From contig NZ_CM001442.1 in NCBI RefSeq assembly GCF_000244915.1, forward strand, positions 7,499,012-7,563,011: DNA of 64,000 nt. Reading direction: 5' to 3'. Below are positions 25,791 to 34,757 of the stretch, one piece after another. How positions within the stretch are numbered: the first letter of the stretch is position 1; each line of letters begins with the position of its first letter. The position numbers and the translations under genes are program-made. Under the pieces are notes generated by a model, which ran no database searches, was not told the origin of the DNA, and saw only the letters and a list, made by a program, of their open reading frames with translations. Origin of the DNA: Bradyrhizobium sp. WSM471. GTDB taxonomy: Bacteria > Pseudomonadota > Alphaproteobacteria > Rhizobiales > Xanthobacteraceae.

Positions 25791-26241
25791 CTAGACCTCG
25801 AACAACGCTTCAGCGGCCGGGGTGGCCGGCGAACAGGCGGACGACGCACGGGCACGCGACGAACCCTCGCTGCCGGTCCCGGCATCGCGCATACCCGCTA
25901 TCCCTCCACTAGCGCGTTTCCGGGCGGAGTGGAATTCGGCAATTCGAACAAAAACTCGTGCCTTCAATATTTTAGGCAGGGTTGCGGGCTCCTGAAGCAC
26001 GGTTTGGCGCTTTCGGCGGCAAGACTGACGCGAATCTCCATGGCAATCCTGCGCAGTGGCCATGAAGTTTTGATGATTTCCACCGCACAATGTTCCGTCA
26101 CGGCTTAAGCCGACGTCAATCTATGGGGTACCCCCGCCTGTTGAAAGAGGGGAGGCCGGAGCGTTTGTTCACGGTTTTCGATGTGCCGGGACGGCCGCGC
26201 AGCCGCGCTCCTGACTTCCGCAGTCAGGGTGCAGGGCAACA
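25791..26241. other. Intergenic region of 450 bp without a supported gene
   Basis: Reading both strands I see only short frames without ribosome sites. The promoter of the UPF0104/phoR genes probably lies at its left side. No hairpin with a T tract or recognisable repeat family was found. Confidence 0.5.
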
Positions 26242-26544
26242 TCACAGAGCGGCAGGAGGCGCGGTGCGCGCGACCACCCGGTCGCGCAGCCAGGCGCCGA
26301 TGGCGCCGCCGACGAGGTAGCAGGCGAACATGATCAGGCCGAGGTCGAGCCAGTAGCCGAAGCGGCCGGGGACGACACGCGCGAACGAGGCCGCGACCAG
26401 GCCGGCAGCAAGCACGGCGAGCCAGCGCGCGGTCACCTTCGAAGTGCCGTTGCCGCGCTGGACCACCGAGATCCAGCCCATGCAGAAGCCGAGCAGCAGC
26501 GAGCCTATCAGCCAGCCCAGATGGAACGAGACGAGATAAGGCAT
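26242..26544 (-). CDS. Small membrane protein, 100 residues
   Basis: Three or four hydrophobic segments (MPYLVSFHLGWLIGSLLLGF, a central alanine-rich helix and YWLDLGLIMFACYLVGGAIG) make this an inner-membrane protein with no named family. The ATG at 26544 follows GAGGTGACG, and the stop of the OmpA gene lies just before it, so the two are translationally coupled and probably work together in the envelope. Function unknown. Confidence 0.8.
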   Translation of the reverse strand: MPYLVSFHLGWLIGSLLLGFCMGWISVVQRGNGTSKVTARWLAVLAAGLVAASFARVVPGRFGYWLDLGLIMFACYLVGGAIGAWLRDRVVARTAPPAAL

Positions 26545-26546
26545 CG

Positions 26547-27941
26547 TCACCTCACCAGAAATTCGATGCGGCGATTCTGCGCCTTGGCGTCTTCGCTGTC
26601 ATTGCCGGCGACCGGCTGCGTGCTGCCGTAGCCGACCGCGGTGAAGCGGCTGGCAGGCAGGCCGGCCTTGACCAGATAGTCGATCACCGCCTGCGCGCGC
26701 TTCTCCGAGAGTGCCTGGTTGAAGGAATCCTCGCCGTCGGCATCGGTATGCCCGGCGACCTCGATATTGGTGGTGGGACATCGCAATGCCGTCTCGATCA
26801 GATGATCGAGAATGCCGGCGGAATCCGGATCGATGTCGGCGCGCTTCGCCGCGAAGCGAATCTTGGCCTTGGCCAAGAGCTCGGAGAACAATTGCTGGCA
26901 CACGGTGCCGTCGACCGGGCCGGCCGCGGGTTTCACCGTGATTTCCGGCTTGTACTGCCAGTTTTTCGGAAAATCCTTGCCAAGGCCTGTGCGGATGTCG
27001 TTGGCGGCACTTTCATAGAGCGCATCGCCCGACAGCTTCACCTCGCGGTCGGACACGACCAGCGTGCCGGTCGACAGTCGCGACAGCGCGCCGAGCGCTG
27101 CGACCACGGCGAGGCTGAAGGAACCGGGCGCGCCGACGCTGGCCTTGAGATTGTCGACGACCTTTTCGTTGAAGAATTTCCGCGACGCGCTGGTAGCGAT
27201 GGCCGCGTGGACATTGTTGTCGGGAACGTAGCCGGTCAGCGTCACCTTCGCAGCCACCGGATCCTTGTAGGCCTGGAAGACGTAAGGCGGCGCCTTGACG
27301 TCGTTGGCAGCGATCGAAAAGCCCTCGGGCAGGTTTTTCAGCGCCGCTGCGACCGCTTCGCGGCCGCCGAGATCGCGCGCCATCCCCGACAGGGTGACTT
27401 TGGTGTCTGTGATCGTGATCTTGCCGTCCTTGAGCTTGCCGATCTGGTCGAGCAGCAGCATCGCAGCCGCCTCGAACCGCGGCGGTGCGCCGCGCGCCAA
27501 ACCCATCTGATCGGCCACCTCGGTACCGGCGACCTCCTTGCGGGCCGCCTCGGTCAGGCGGCCCTTCATCGACGGCAAGGGCGCGGAGCCTGACAGCGTC
27601 ACCCGCACCACGTCGCGTTCGGCGTTCCAGACGAAGGGCTTTGCCTCGGGAACGAGGCGGGTCCGGTCGTCGACCAGGCGCACGCCGGGGACGGTCTCGA
27701 CCGCCACAACCGCGTCGCGACGCCCCTCCTCGGAAAAGGCGTCCGCAGCCAGGCTGACATCGCGGCCGTCCACCGCGATCCGGGTCTTGTCCAGAACGGT
27801 ATCCTTTAGCGCCGCCGAGCTGCGGGCGGAAAGGTCCGCCTCGACCGGCAAAGTGTTATTCCAGGCCGCAAATCCCCACATGACGGCCAGGGGGATGAGC
27901 CCCGGCCACCATTTGCTGGCCCACCTGAAAAGCTTGTGCAT
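26547..27941 (-). CDS. OmpA-family protein with BON-like repeats
   Basis: A 465-residue envelope protein. One N-terminal membrane helix (about 10-30) anchors it; the middle holds several repeated units resembling BON lipid-binding domains (for example VRVTLSGSAPLPSMKGRL, TKVTLSGMARDLG, KVTLTGYVPDN). The C-terminal 110 residues are an OmpA peptidoglycan-binding domain with IEVAGHTDADG, NQALSEKRAQAVIDYL and NRRIEFLV. It probably ties the inner membrane to the cell wall. The ATG at 27941 is chosen by the membrane helix; the ribosome site is weak. Confidence 0.88.
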   Translation of the reverse strand: MHKLFRWASKWWPGLIPLAVMWGFAAWNNTLPVEADLSARSSAALKDTVLDKTRIAVDGRDVSLAADAFSEEGRRDAVVAVETVPGVRLVDDRTRLVPEAKPFVWNAERDVVRVTLSGSAPLPSMKGRLTEAARKEVAGTEVADQMGLARGAPPRFEAAAMLLLDQIGKLKDGKITITDTKVTLSGMARDLGGREAVAAALKNLPEGFSIAANDVKAPPYVFQAYKDPVAAKVTLTGYVPDNNVHAAIATSASRKFFNEKVVDNLKASVGAPGSFSLAVVAALGALSRLSTGTLVVSDREVKLSGDALYESAANDIRTGLGKDFPKNWQYKPEITVKPAAGPVDGTVCQQLFSELLAKAKIRFAAKRADIDPDSAGILDHLIETALRCPTTNIEVAGHTDADGEDSFNQALSEKRAQAVIDYLVKAGLPASRFTAVGYGSTQPVAGNDSEDAKAQNRRIEFLVR

Positions 27942-28104
27942 TCGACGACCCGAACTCTGGAACCGGAGACAAAACAAACCCTTGGCAGGCTGTCAAACCG
28001 GAAATGACGCCCTTCCGAAGGCCGGGCCTGACAATTGGAATAACTTTTTCTTCAAGGGTTCTTCCGTAAGTTGAAGGTGGAATGCCAAAGTCCGCCAGCG
28101 GGTC

Positions 28105-29163
28105 ATGAAACAACTGCGTAACAACGTCATCCGCGCCGGACTGGAAGCACTCTATTTCAGCGGCGCCCACCACCTGTTGCGCCCGCTTTTGTCGGGCGTC
28201 GGCGCCATTTTCATGCTGCATCACGTGCGGCCGGCCCGCGCCGCGGCATTCCAGCCGAACCGGCATCTCGAAGTCACTCCTGAATTCCTGCGCGCGACTC
28301 TGTGTCATCTGCGCTCGCGCGAGATCGACATCGTCAGCATGGACGAACTGCATGAGCGGCTGGTGCGACGCCGGTTCGACCGCCGCTTCGCCGCCTTCAC
28401 GCTCGACGATGGCTATCGCGACAATCTCGATTTTGCGCTGCCGGTTCTGCACGAATTTGACGCGCCTCTGGCGGTCTATGTCGCCAGCGATTTCGCAGAG
28501 GGCACGGGCCGGCTGTGGTGGGAGGCGCTGGAGGCCGTGATCGCCAAGACCGAGCAGATCGAGGTGACGATCGGCAATGCCGCGCTGCGGCTCGATGCGA
28601 CGACACCAGCCGCAAAGCAGGCGGCGTTCGACCGCCTGCATGGCTGGTTGCGCGCACTGCCCGGCGAGCACGATCTCAAGCGCGAGATCGAGGCGCTTTG
28701 CACGAAGTACGGCGTCGACATGGCCGCGCTGTGCCGCAGCCTCTGCCTGTCCTGGGACGAGGTGAAGACATTTGCCGCCGATCCCCTGGTCACGATCGGC
28801 GCGCATTCCGTCAGCCATTGCAATCTCGCCAAGCAAAGCGAAGAGATCGCCACGCAGGAGATGGCCGTGAGCCGCGCGCGGATCGAGCAGGCGCTCGGCC
28901 GCAACGTTCAACATCTTGCCTATCCCTATGGCGATCGCGAGGCGGCGGGTGAGCGTGAATTCGCGCTCGCTGCATCCGCCGGCTTCAAGACCGCGGTGAC
29001 GACGCGGCCCGGCATGCTGTTCGCCGAAAACGCCGGCCACATGACCGCGCTGCCACGCGTCTCGCTCAACGGCAATTACCAGGACACGCGGATTCTGCCG
29101 GTGCTGACCTCGGGCGCCGCGACCGCGATGTGGAACGGCTTCCGCAGGATCGCGGCGGCTTAA
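28105..29163 (+). CDS. Polysaccharide deacetylase (NodB-fold) family protein
   Basis: A 352-residue carbohydrate esterase family 4-type protein. TLDDGYRDN (Asp101, Asp102), the metal histidines in HSVSH (234, 238) and YPYGDREA (from 273) match the active-site motifs of N- or O-deacetylases acting on cell-surface glycans. A hydrophobic patch at 24-40 is not a clear signal peptide. No glycosyltransferase genes are nearby, so the glycan is unknown. The ATG at 28105 is the first good start after the divergent OmpA promoter region. Confidence 0.88.
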   Translation: MKQLRNNVIRAGLEALYFSGAHHLLRPLLSGVGAIFMLHHVRPARAAAFQPNRHLEVTPEFLRATLCHLRSREIDIVSMDELHERLVRRRFDRRFAAFTLDDGYRDNLDFALPVLHEFDAPLAVYVASDFAEGTGRLWWEALEAVIAKTEQIEVTIGNAALRLDATTPAAKQAAFDRLHGWLRALPGEHDLKREIEALCTKYGVDMAALCRSLCLSWDEVKTFAADPLVTIGAHSVSHCNLAKQSEEIATQEMAVSRARIEQALGRNVQHLAYPYGDREAAGEREFALAASAGFKTAVTTRPGMLFAENAGHMTALPRVSLNGNYQDTRILPVLTSGAATAMWNGFRRIAAA

Positions 29164-29193
29164 ATCTCTCCGTCTTCGCTGCCCGAACTCTGA

Positions 29194-29316
29194 CGTCGTC
29201 CTGGCGAAAGCCAGGACCCATTACCACCGCTGTCCATTTTGCGACGCGCTCGGGCCACAGCTCATTCAAACAACTCTATCCTGGGGTAATGGATCCTGGC
29301 TTTCGCCAGGACGACG
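29194..29316. repeat. Dispersed palindromic repeat, GTCGTCCTGGCGAAAGCCAG type
   Basis: Arms CGTCGTCCTGGCGAAAGCCA and its complement TGGCTTTCGCCAGGACGACG enclose about 80 bases. It is the same family as at 8620 and 43412 and separates the deacetylase from the SDR gene. Confidence 0.8.
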
Positions 29317-29384
29317 ATGCGGCGCCTTCCTTGACTCCCCTCTGCTCCCCGCTCAAAACGTCGCCAAACACCAAGGGAGGCACC

Positions 29385-30194
29385 ATGTTCAACGATCTGT
29401 TCTCGCTCAAAGGCCGCGTCGCGCTGGTGACCGGCGGTTCGCGCGGCATCGGCAAGATGATCGCGGCGGGATTTCTCAGCGCAGGGGCCGCGAAGGTCTA
29501 CATCACCGCGCGCAAGGCCGGACCTTGCGAAGCCACGGCGAAAGAGCTGTCAGGCCAATATGATGGCGAGTGCATCGCGCTCCCGATCGACATCTCGACG
29601 CTGGCCGGCGCCGAGTTGCTCGCGAGCGAATTCGCCAAGCGCGAGCCAAAACTCGACATCCTCGTCAACAATGCGGGCGCGGCCTGGGGCGCGGAGTTCG
29701 ACGAGTTTCCGGAGAGCGGCTGGGACAAGGTGATGAACCTCAACGTCAAGGCGCCGTTCTTCCTGACCAAGGCGCTGGCGCCTACGCTGCGCGCGGCGGC
29801 ATCAGTAGAGCGGCCGGCGAAAGTGATCAACATCGCCTCGATCGACGGCATCTTCGTCAATCCGGGCGAGACCTATTCCTACGCGGCGAGCAAGGCGGGG
29901 CTGATCCATTTGACGCGGCGCATGGCCGTGAAGCTGATCGGCGACCATGTCGTGGTCACCGCGATCGCACCGGGCCCGTTCAAATCGGACATGAACCGCG
30001 CCGCACGCGATCATGCCGACGAGGTCTCGACCCGCGTGCCCGCGGGCCGCATCGGCACCGACGAGGACATGGCGGGCGCGGCGATCTATCTCGCCTCGCG
30101 CGCGGGAGATTATGTGGTGGGCGCGACCATCGCGGTGGACGGCGGCATTGTCTACGCGAACCCGGGGATCAAGGGGAGCGGGTGGGATAGTTGA
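29385..30194 (+). CDS. Short-chain dehydrogenase/reductase
   Basis: A 269-residue classical SDR using NAD(P). TGGSRGIG (17-24) binds the nucleotide, NNAG follows near residue 97, the catalytic Tyr/Lys pair is YSYAASKAG, and IAPGPFKSDMN is the typical later loop. The C-terminus GGIVYANPG suits sugar- or glucose-dehydrogenase-like and beta-ketoacyl reductase-like members, so the substrate stays open. The ATG at 29385 follows GGGAGG. It is convergent with boxB, separated by a repeat. Confidence 0.9.
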   Translation: MFNDLFSLKGRVALVTGGSRGIGKMIAAGFLSAGAAKVYITARKAGPCEATAKELSGQYDGECIALPIDISTLAGAELLASEFAKREPKLDILVNNAGAAWGAEFDEFPESGWDKVMNLNVKAPFFLTKALAPTLRAAASVERPAKVINIASIDGIFVNPGETYSYAASKAGLIHLTRRMAVKLIGDHVVVTAIAPGPFKSDMNRAARDHADEVSTRVPAGRIGTDEDMAGAAIYLASRAGDYVVGATIAVDGGIVYANPGIKGSGWDS

Positions 30195-30225
30195 GGCATC
30201 GCGCTGCTCGCGGCGCGAACGGAGC

Positions 30226-30360
30226 GCTCCCTCGCCCCGCTCTTGCGGGGAGAGGGTTGGGGTGAGGGGCTTCTCTCCACACGTGAGATTGTCGCCGCAC
30301 CTGTACCCCCTCACCCGGATCGCAAGGGCGATCCGACCTCTCCCCGCAAGCGGGGAGAGG
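30226..30360. repeat. Dispersed hairpin repeat, CTCTCCCCGCAAGCGGGGAGAG type
   Basis: Two compact hairpins, CCCCGCTCTTGCGGGG on the left and CTCCCCGCAAGCGGGGAG on the right, flank GGGTGAGGGG / CCCCTCACCC blocks. It lies between the convergent SDR and boxB genes and likely ends both transcripts. Related copies are at 52822, 58218 and 61140. Confidence 0.75.
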
Positions 30361-30368
30361 TAAAGAAG

Positions 30369-31820
30369 TTACGACTCGATCCTCACATACTCGAAATCGC
30401 CCGGCTTGTTGTCGATGCCGACTTTCGGCGGCGAGATCCATGAGGCGAACTGGCCGGTCTCGGTGACGGGCTGCATCAGCGAGGTGATGAAGTCGCCGTC
30501 GGCGGTCGAGGGCAGCCATTCGTCCTTGCGCCGGGCCCAGGTTGCGTCGTCGATCAAGAGACCATCCGGCGTCGCGTGGATGCCCTTGAACTCGCCGATG
30601 TGGCGGTGGAAGGCGACGTTGGGCAGCTTGAGCTGAAACTGGTAGCCGGAGGTCGAGATCACCTTGTTCCAGCGCAGCATGCCCTTGACGCAATCCTGGC
30701 TGTAATCGTCGCGCAGGCGCATGTTGAGCGCGGTCAGCGCCGGCTCGTCGACCAGCTTGATCTCGCCGTCGATGAACTTCAGCACCGGATAGGTGGCGTT
30801 CTTGAGCTGATGATCGTCGTCGATCTGGGTCTCGTGATAGCGGCCCTTGATGCCGGTGTTGAAGGCGTTCGCCGCGTTGGTCGAGACTTCCGAACCAAAG
30901 AGATCGAGCGACAGCGTATAGTGCAGGTTCAACTTCTTCTGGATGGTCGGCAGGTCGATCACACCGAGCGCGCGGACCTTCGCGATGTCGGTGGGATCGG
31001 TGATGCCGGCTTCGCGCATCGCGTCGCAGGTGCGCTGCACGACGCGGGTGATGCCGGTCTCGCCGACGAACATGTGGTGCGCTTCTTCCGTCAGCATGAA
31101 GCGGCAGGTGCGCGACAGGGGATCGAAGCCCGACTGCGCCAGCGAGTGCAGCTGCATCTTGCCGTCGCGGTCGGTGAAATAGGTGAACATGAAGAAGGAC
31201 AGCCAGTCCGGCGTCGCCTCGTTGAAGGCGCCCAGCATGCGTGGCGAGTCGGCGTCACCCGAACGGCGGCGCAACAAATCGTCAGCCTCTTCACGTCCGT
31301 CGCGCCCAAAATATTTTTGCAGCAGGTACACCATCGCCCAGAGGTGACGGCCTTCCTCGACATTGACCTGAAACAGATTGCGCATGTCGTACAGCGAGGG
31401 CGCGGTCTTGCCGAGGTGGCGCTGCTGCTCGACCGAGGCGGGCTCGGTGTCGCCCTGGATCACGATCAGACGGCGCAGCATGGCGCGATACTCGCCCGGG
31501 ACTTCCTGCCAGGCCGGCTCGCCAAAATGCTCGCCGAACGGCACGACGCGGTTCTCTTCCTGGGGAGCAAGGAGAATGCCCCAGCGATAGTCGGGCATCC
31601 GCACGTAGTCGAACTTGGCCCAGCCGCGCGGATCGACCGAATAGGCGGTGCGCAAGTACACCAGCGATTCCTGGAAGCCTTCCGGCCCCATGTCTTTCCA
31701 CCAGTCCATGTAGCCGGGATGCCAGCCTTCCAGCGCCTTGAGCACCTGGCGGTCTTCGGCGAGATTGACGTTGTTCGGAATCTTGGTCGAGTAGTCGACG
31801 TTCATGATGTTCATGTTCAT
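30369..31820 (-). CDS. boxB: Benzoyl-CoA 2,3-epoxidase oxygenase component
   Basis: The diiron oxygenase that turns benzoyl-CoA into the 2,3-epoxide in the aerobic box pathway. The 483 residues carry the full set of ligands known for Aromatoleum BoxB, shifted by six: Glu126 (GDTEPAS), Glu156 and His159 (VEEGRHLWA), Asp217 (FTDRDG), Glu246 and His249 (TEEAHHMF). The ATG at 31820 follows AAGGAG. It is downstream of boxC with a repeat in between. Its usual partner reductase boxA does not follow; the next gene is a convergent SDR. Confidence 0.96.
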   Translation of the reverse strand: MNMNIMNVDYSTKIPNNVNLAEDRQVLKALEGWHPGYMDWWKDMGPEGFQESLVYLRTAYSVDPRGWAKFDYVRMPDYRWGILLAPQEENRVVPFGEHFGEPAWQEVPGEYRAMLRRLIVIQGDTEPASVEQQRHLGKTAPSLYDMRNLFQVNVEEGRHLWAMVYLLQKYFGRDGREEADDLLRRRSGDADSPRMLGAFNEATPDWLSFFMFTYFTDRDGKMQLHSLAQSGFDPLSRTCRFMLTEEAHHMFVGETGITRVVQRTCDAMREAGITDPTDIAKVRALGVIDLPTIQKKLNLHYTLSLDLFGSEVSTNAANAFNTGIKGRYHETQIDDDHQLKNATYPVLKFIDGEIKLVDEPALTALNMRLRDDYSQDCVKGMLRWNKVISTSGYQFQLKLPNVAFHRHIGEFKGIHATPDGLLIDDATWARRKDEWLPSTADGDFITSLMQPVTETGQFASWISPPKVGIDNKPGDFEYVRIES

Positions 31821-31843
31821 GGCCGTGCTCCTTGGTCTGTCCC

Positions 31844-31958
31844 GTGTCCCGGACGCTGCGCAGCGCGAAGCGGTGGCTGCAGAGCCGGGACCCATCGTTC
31901 GGTCGTCTGGGTCCCGGTTCTGCGCAGCGTCACTTCGTGCCGCAGCGCGCCCGGGACA
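31844..31958. repeat. Dispersed palindromic repeat between boxC and boxB
   Basis: GTGTCCCGGACGCTGCGCAG and the mirrored CTGCGCAGCG...CGCGCCCGGGAC blocks form an imperfect hairpin. It splits two genes that must work together, so it may tune the ratio of the two messages. Confidence 0.68.
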
Positions 31959-31967
31959 AGAAAATCT

Positions 31968-33656
31968 CTACACCCGCGTCATATCGAATTTCGGCTTCTG
32001 GCCGCTGCCGTAGCGGCGCAGCGCGCCTTCCTCGCCGACCGCGTTCGGGCGCTGGAAGATCCAGTTCTGCCACGCGGTGAGGCGCGAGAAGATTTTCGAT
32101 TCCATCGTCTCGGGGCCGACGAAGCGGAGGCTCGCTTCCATGCCGGTGAGGCTGTCGGGCGAGAAGCTGGCGCGCTCCTCCAGGAACACGCGGACCTCGT
32201 CGTCCCAGTCGATGTCGTCGAGCGCGAAGGTGACGAGACCGAGCTCTTCGGCCTGCTCGGCGTCCAGCGCGGTGCCCATCGTGGCTTCCGCGCGTTCCAC
32301 ATCGGCCGGATCGGCCTGGAAGCGCGACTGAAGCCGCGTCAGGCCATGGCTCATCGGATAAGGGCCAAAATTCATCGCTGACAGTTCGATCGACGGCGGC
32401 GGGCGGTTGTCACCCTGTCGCGTGCCGATCAGCATGTAGGAGCGGTCGGCGGCGAAGACGAGCTCGGCGAGCGTGCCGGCGAAGCAGGAGCCGGGCTCGA
32501 CCAGCGCCACCAGCGTGCGCGAGGTGACGTCGATGCGCTTCAAGACGCGCTTCCAATAGTGCCTGATTTCGTTGACCAGCCAGTGCGCCTTGTTGGCTTC
32601 GAGGAATGCGTCGCAGGCGAGCACATGGGCGCGGTCGCCGTGGCTCTTGAACACCAGCATGGCGGTCTCGAGCTCGTTGATGCGCAGATGCAGGATCGCG
32701 TCGTCGAGTTCGCGCGCGACCTGGAGCGGCCAGAACGCGACACCCTGCGCCATCATGCCGTCGATGTCTGCGGGCGGCGCGGCTTCAGGCGCCTTGATCG
32801 AGATCGTGGCGATGCGCGCGGTGCGATCGATGTCGACGGTGACAAAGCCGTAGCGGATGCTGGTCTCATCGATGATGCGCTTGAGCGGCATCAGCGCGAT
32901 GCCCTTGCCGCTGCCCTTGCGCTTCGAGGCCTGGGCGAATTCCCTCGCGCGCTCGGCGACCTTGCCTTCGAGCTTGCTGTTCGGCGCGATCTCGTCGACC
33001 AGGCGCCATTGCACGGCGCGCTTGCCCTTCACGCCTTCTTCGATGGTGCAGAAGAAATCGGCGTGATCGCGGCGCACCTTGCGCTTGTCGACCACACGGG
33101 TGAGGCCGCCGGTGCCCGGCAGCACCGCGAGCAGCGGCACTTCGGGCAAGGCGACGGCGGACGCGCCGTCATCGGCGAGCATGATGTAGTCGGTGGCGAG
33201 CGCGAGCTCATAGCCGCCGCCGGCGGCCGAGCCGTTCACGACGGTGATGAAGCGCTGGCCGGAGTTCTCCGACGAGTCTTCCATGCCGTTGCGGGTCTCG
33301 TTGGTGAACTTGCAGAAATTGACCTTGTGGGCGTGCGTCGAGCCCGCCAGCATGCGGATGTTGGCGCCGGCGCAGAACACGCGGTTCTTGGCCGAGCGCA
33401 TCACCACGACCTTCACCTCGGGGTGCTCGAAGCGCAGGCGCTGGACCGCGTCGGCAAGCTCGATGTCGACGCCGAGATCGTAGGAATTGAGCTTGAGCAG
33501 ATAGCCCTCGAACAGGCCGCCATTCTCGTCGACGTCCATGGTCAGGGTGGCGACGTCACCGTCGACCGCGAGCTTCCAGTGCCGGTAGCGGGACGGCTCG
33601 GTCTGGAAATCGATGAATGTCGCGCCACCTGCGAGGCGCCGATCTTCCCCGGCCAT
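31968..33656 (-). CDS. boxC: 2,3-epoxybenzoyl-CoA dihydrolase (benzoyl-CoA-dihydrodiol lyase)
   Basis: Opens the ring of 2,3-epoxybenzoyl-CoA, giving 3,4-dehydroadipyl-CoA semialdehyde and formate. A 562-residue double-length crotonase-fold protein, as is usual for BoxC. The N-terminal half has the oxyanion segments VFCAGANIRMLAG and NGSAAGGGYELALATDY, plus VPLLAVLPGTGGLTRV. The ATG at 33656 follows AAGGGTGG. A cluster of TGCA motifs upstream marks a likely BoxR-controlled promoter. Confidence 0.96.
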   Translation of the reverse strand: MAGEDRRLAGGATFIDFQTEPSRYRHWKLAVDGDVATLTMDVDENGGLFEGYLLKLNSYDLGVDIELADAVQRLRFEHPEVKVVVMRSAKNRVFCAGANIRMLAGSTHAHKVNFCKFTNETRNGMEDSSENSGQRFITVVNGSAAGGGYELALATDYIMLADDGASAVALPEVPLLAVLPGTGGLTRVVDKRKVRRDHADFFCTIEEGVKGKRAVQWRLVDEIAPNSKLEGKVAERAREFAQASKRKGSGKGIALMPLKRIIDETSIRYGFVTVDIDRTARIATISIKAPEAAPPADIDGMMAQGVAFWPLQVARELDDAILHLRINELETAMLVFKSHGDRAHVLACDAFLEANKAHWLVNEIRHYWKRVLKRIDVTSRTLVALVEPGSCFAGTLAELVFAADRSYMLIGTRQGDNRPPPSIELSAMNFGPYPMSHGLTRLQSRFQADPADVERAEATMGTALDAEQAEELGLVTFALDDIDWDDEVRVFLEERASFSPDSLTGMEASLRFVGPETMESKIFSRLTAWQNWIFQRPNAVGEEGALRRYGSGQKPKFDMTRV

Positions 33657-33701
33657 GGGCCACCCTTGAGCTTGATTATGCGTTTCGGCTGTCGTGCTAG
33701 A

Positions 33702-33787
33702 TGCACAATAGTGCACATTTTCGGGCGCGTCTACCCCTTAGGCGAACGAACATGCATTTTGTTTCATGCACGGGATTCAGGGGTGCA
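33702..33787. promoter_or_regulatory. TGCA cluster upstream of boxC, candidate BoxR operator
   Basis: TGCA occurs at 33702, 33712, 33753, 33767 and 33784. The first two form TGCA-N6-TGCA. Direct and inverted TGCA repeats are the published recognition element of the BoxR relative BzdR, so this is a reasonable operator candidate; the full BzdR consensus is not seen exactly. Confidence 0.5.
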
Positions 33788-33809
33788 CAATGGCGCCGAG
33801 CGCGATCCA

Positions 33810-34628
33810 TCATGCGGCGCGCCCCTGGAGTCCCTGATCGTCGCGCAAGGCCGCCTTTGCAAATTGCCCGATCGCGTCAAGCGTCGCCCCCGGCGCTTCA
33901 CGATGCGGGGAATGTCCCGCGCCTGAAATGACTTTCAAATCGACCGGGCAGTAACACTCCTCCTGGGCGATTTCGGCCTGACGCAATGTCCCATATTGGT
34001 CGTCCACGCCCTGCAGCATCATGACGGGGACGCGGATGTAAGCGAGAGATTCGGAAATATCCCAATCGCGGAACTTTGGGTCGAGCCAGGCGTCGTTCCA
34101 GCCGTAGAAAGCATTGTCGACGTCTTTGTGCCAGCGCGCGAGCTTTGACTTCAGGTCCGTGGTCTCGAAGGTCGTTTTGATCGCGGCGATGGATTTCACC
34201 GAGATGTCCTCGACGATGAAATGCGGCGCGATCAGCACGAGGCCGCTGAGGCGATGATCCTGATGCGCGCCGGCATAGATCGTCGCGATCGAGGCGCCGT
34301 CGGAATGGCCGAGCAGCAGGCCGCGCTTGAAGCGGATCGCGTCGAGGATCTTCGGCAGCACGTCCAGTGCCTCGCGGTGCATGTAGTCAATTGGCCGTGG
34401 CAACGTCACCGGACTCGATTGGCCATAGCCTGCACGCGAATAGGCGAAGATGCCGGCGGAGGTTGCCTGCTGCAGCTTCTCGGGGAAGTCGCCCCAGAGG
34501 CCGACCGAGCCGAGGCCTTCATGCAGCATGACGATGGTGGGTGCATCGGCGGATTGCGGCGCCAGCCATTTGTATTCGAGGCTGGCGTTGCCGATGCTGA
34601 GGAAGCCGGTGGGGGCGAGGTTGGTCAT
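33810..34628 (-). CDS. Alpha/beta-fold hydrolase in the box cluster
   Basis: A 272-residue alpha/beta hydrolase. Nucleophile Ser109 lies in LGHSDGAS, an acid candidate in QGVDDQYG and the histidine in GAGHSPHREAP near 245; the oxyanion region is LHEGLGSVGLW. Hydrolases of this kind recur in box clusters, where they may hydrolyse dead-end CoA or lactone products, but its substrate is not established here. The ATG at 34628 begins the homology; 34646 is a possible earlier start. It lies between the ligase and boxC genes, each side with over 120 bases of spacing. Confidence 0.85.
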   Translation of the reverse strand: MTNLAPTGFLSIGNASLEYKWLAPQSADAPTIVMLHEGLGSVGLWGDFPEKLQQATSAGIFAYSRAGYGQSSPVTLPRPIDYMHREALDVLPKILDAIRFKRGLLLGHSDGASIATIYAGAHQDHRLSGLVLIAPHFIVEDISVKSIAAIKTTFETTDLKSKLARWHKDVDNAFYGWNDAWLDPKFRDWDISESLAYIRVPVMMLQGVDDQYGTLRQAEIAQEECYCPVDLKVISGAGHSPHREAPGATLDAIGQFAKAALRDDQGLQGRAA

Positions 34629-34647
34629 GCTGCCGTTTCCGTTCATT

Positions 34648-34752
34648 CCGTCATTCCGGACAACTCGCGAAGCGAGTTGATCCGGAATCTCGAGATTGCA
34701 GTCCACGGCTCGAGAATCCGGGTTCGCGCTTTGCGCGCCCCGGAATGACGGA
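34648..34752. repeat. Dispersed palindromic repeat, CCGTCATTCCGGA type
   Basis: CCGTCATTCCGGACAACTCG at the left and CCCCGGAATGACGG at the right are largely complementary, with inner hairpins (ACTCGCGAAGCGAGT). It lies between the benzoate-CoA ligase and hydrolase genes. Confidence 0.68.
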
Positions 34753-34757
34753 GCCGC

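Noticed and set aside
23976..26108. 710-codon plus-strand open frame
   Set aside because: Antisense to phoR and the UPF0104 gene, low-complexity composition and no ribosome site.
30576..32381. 601-codon plus-strand open frame
   Set aside because: Antisense to boxB and boxC, both of which are certain.
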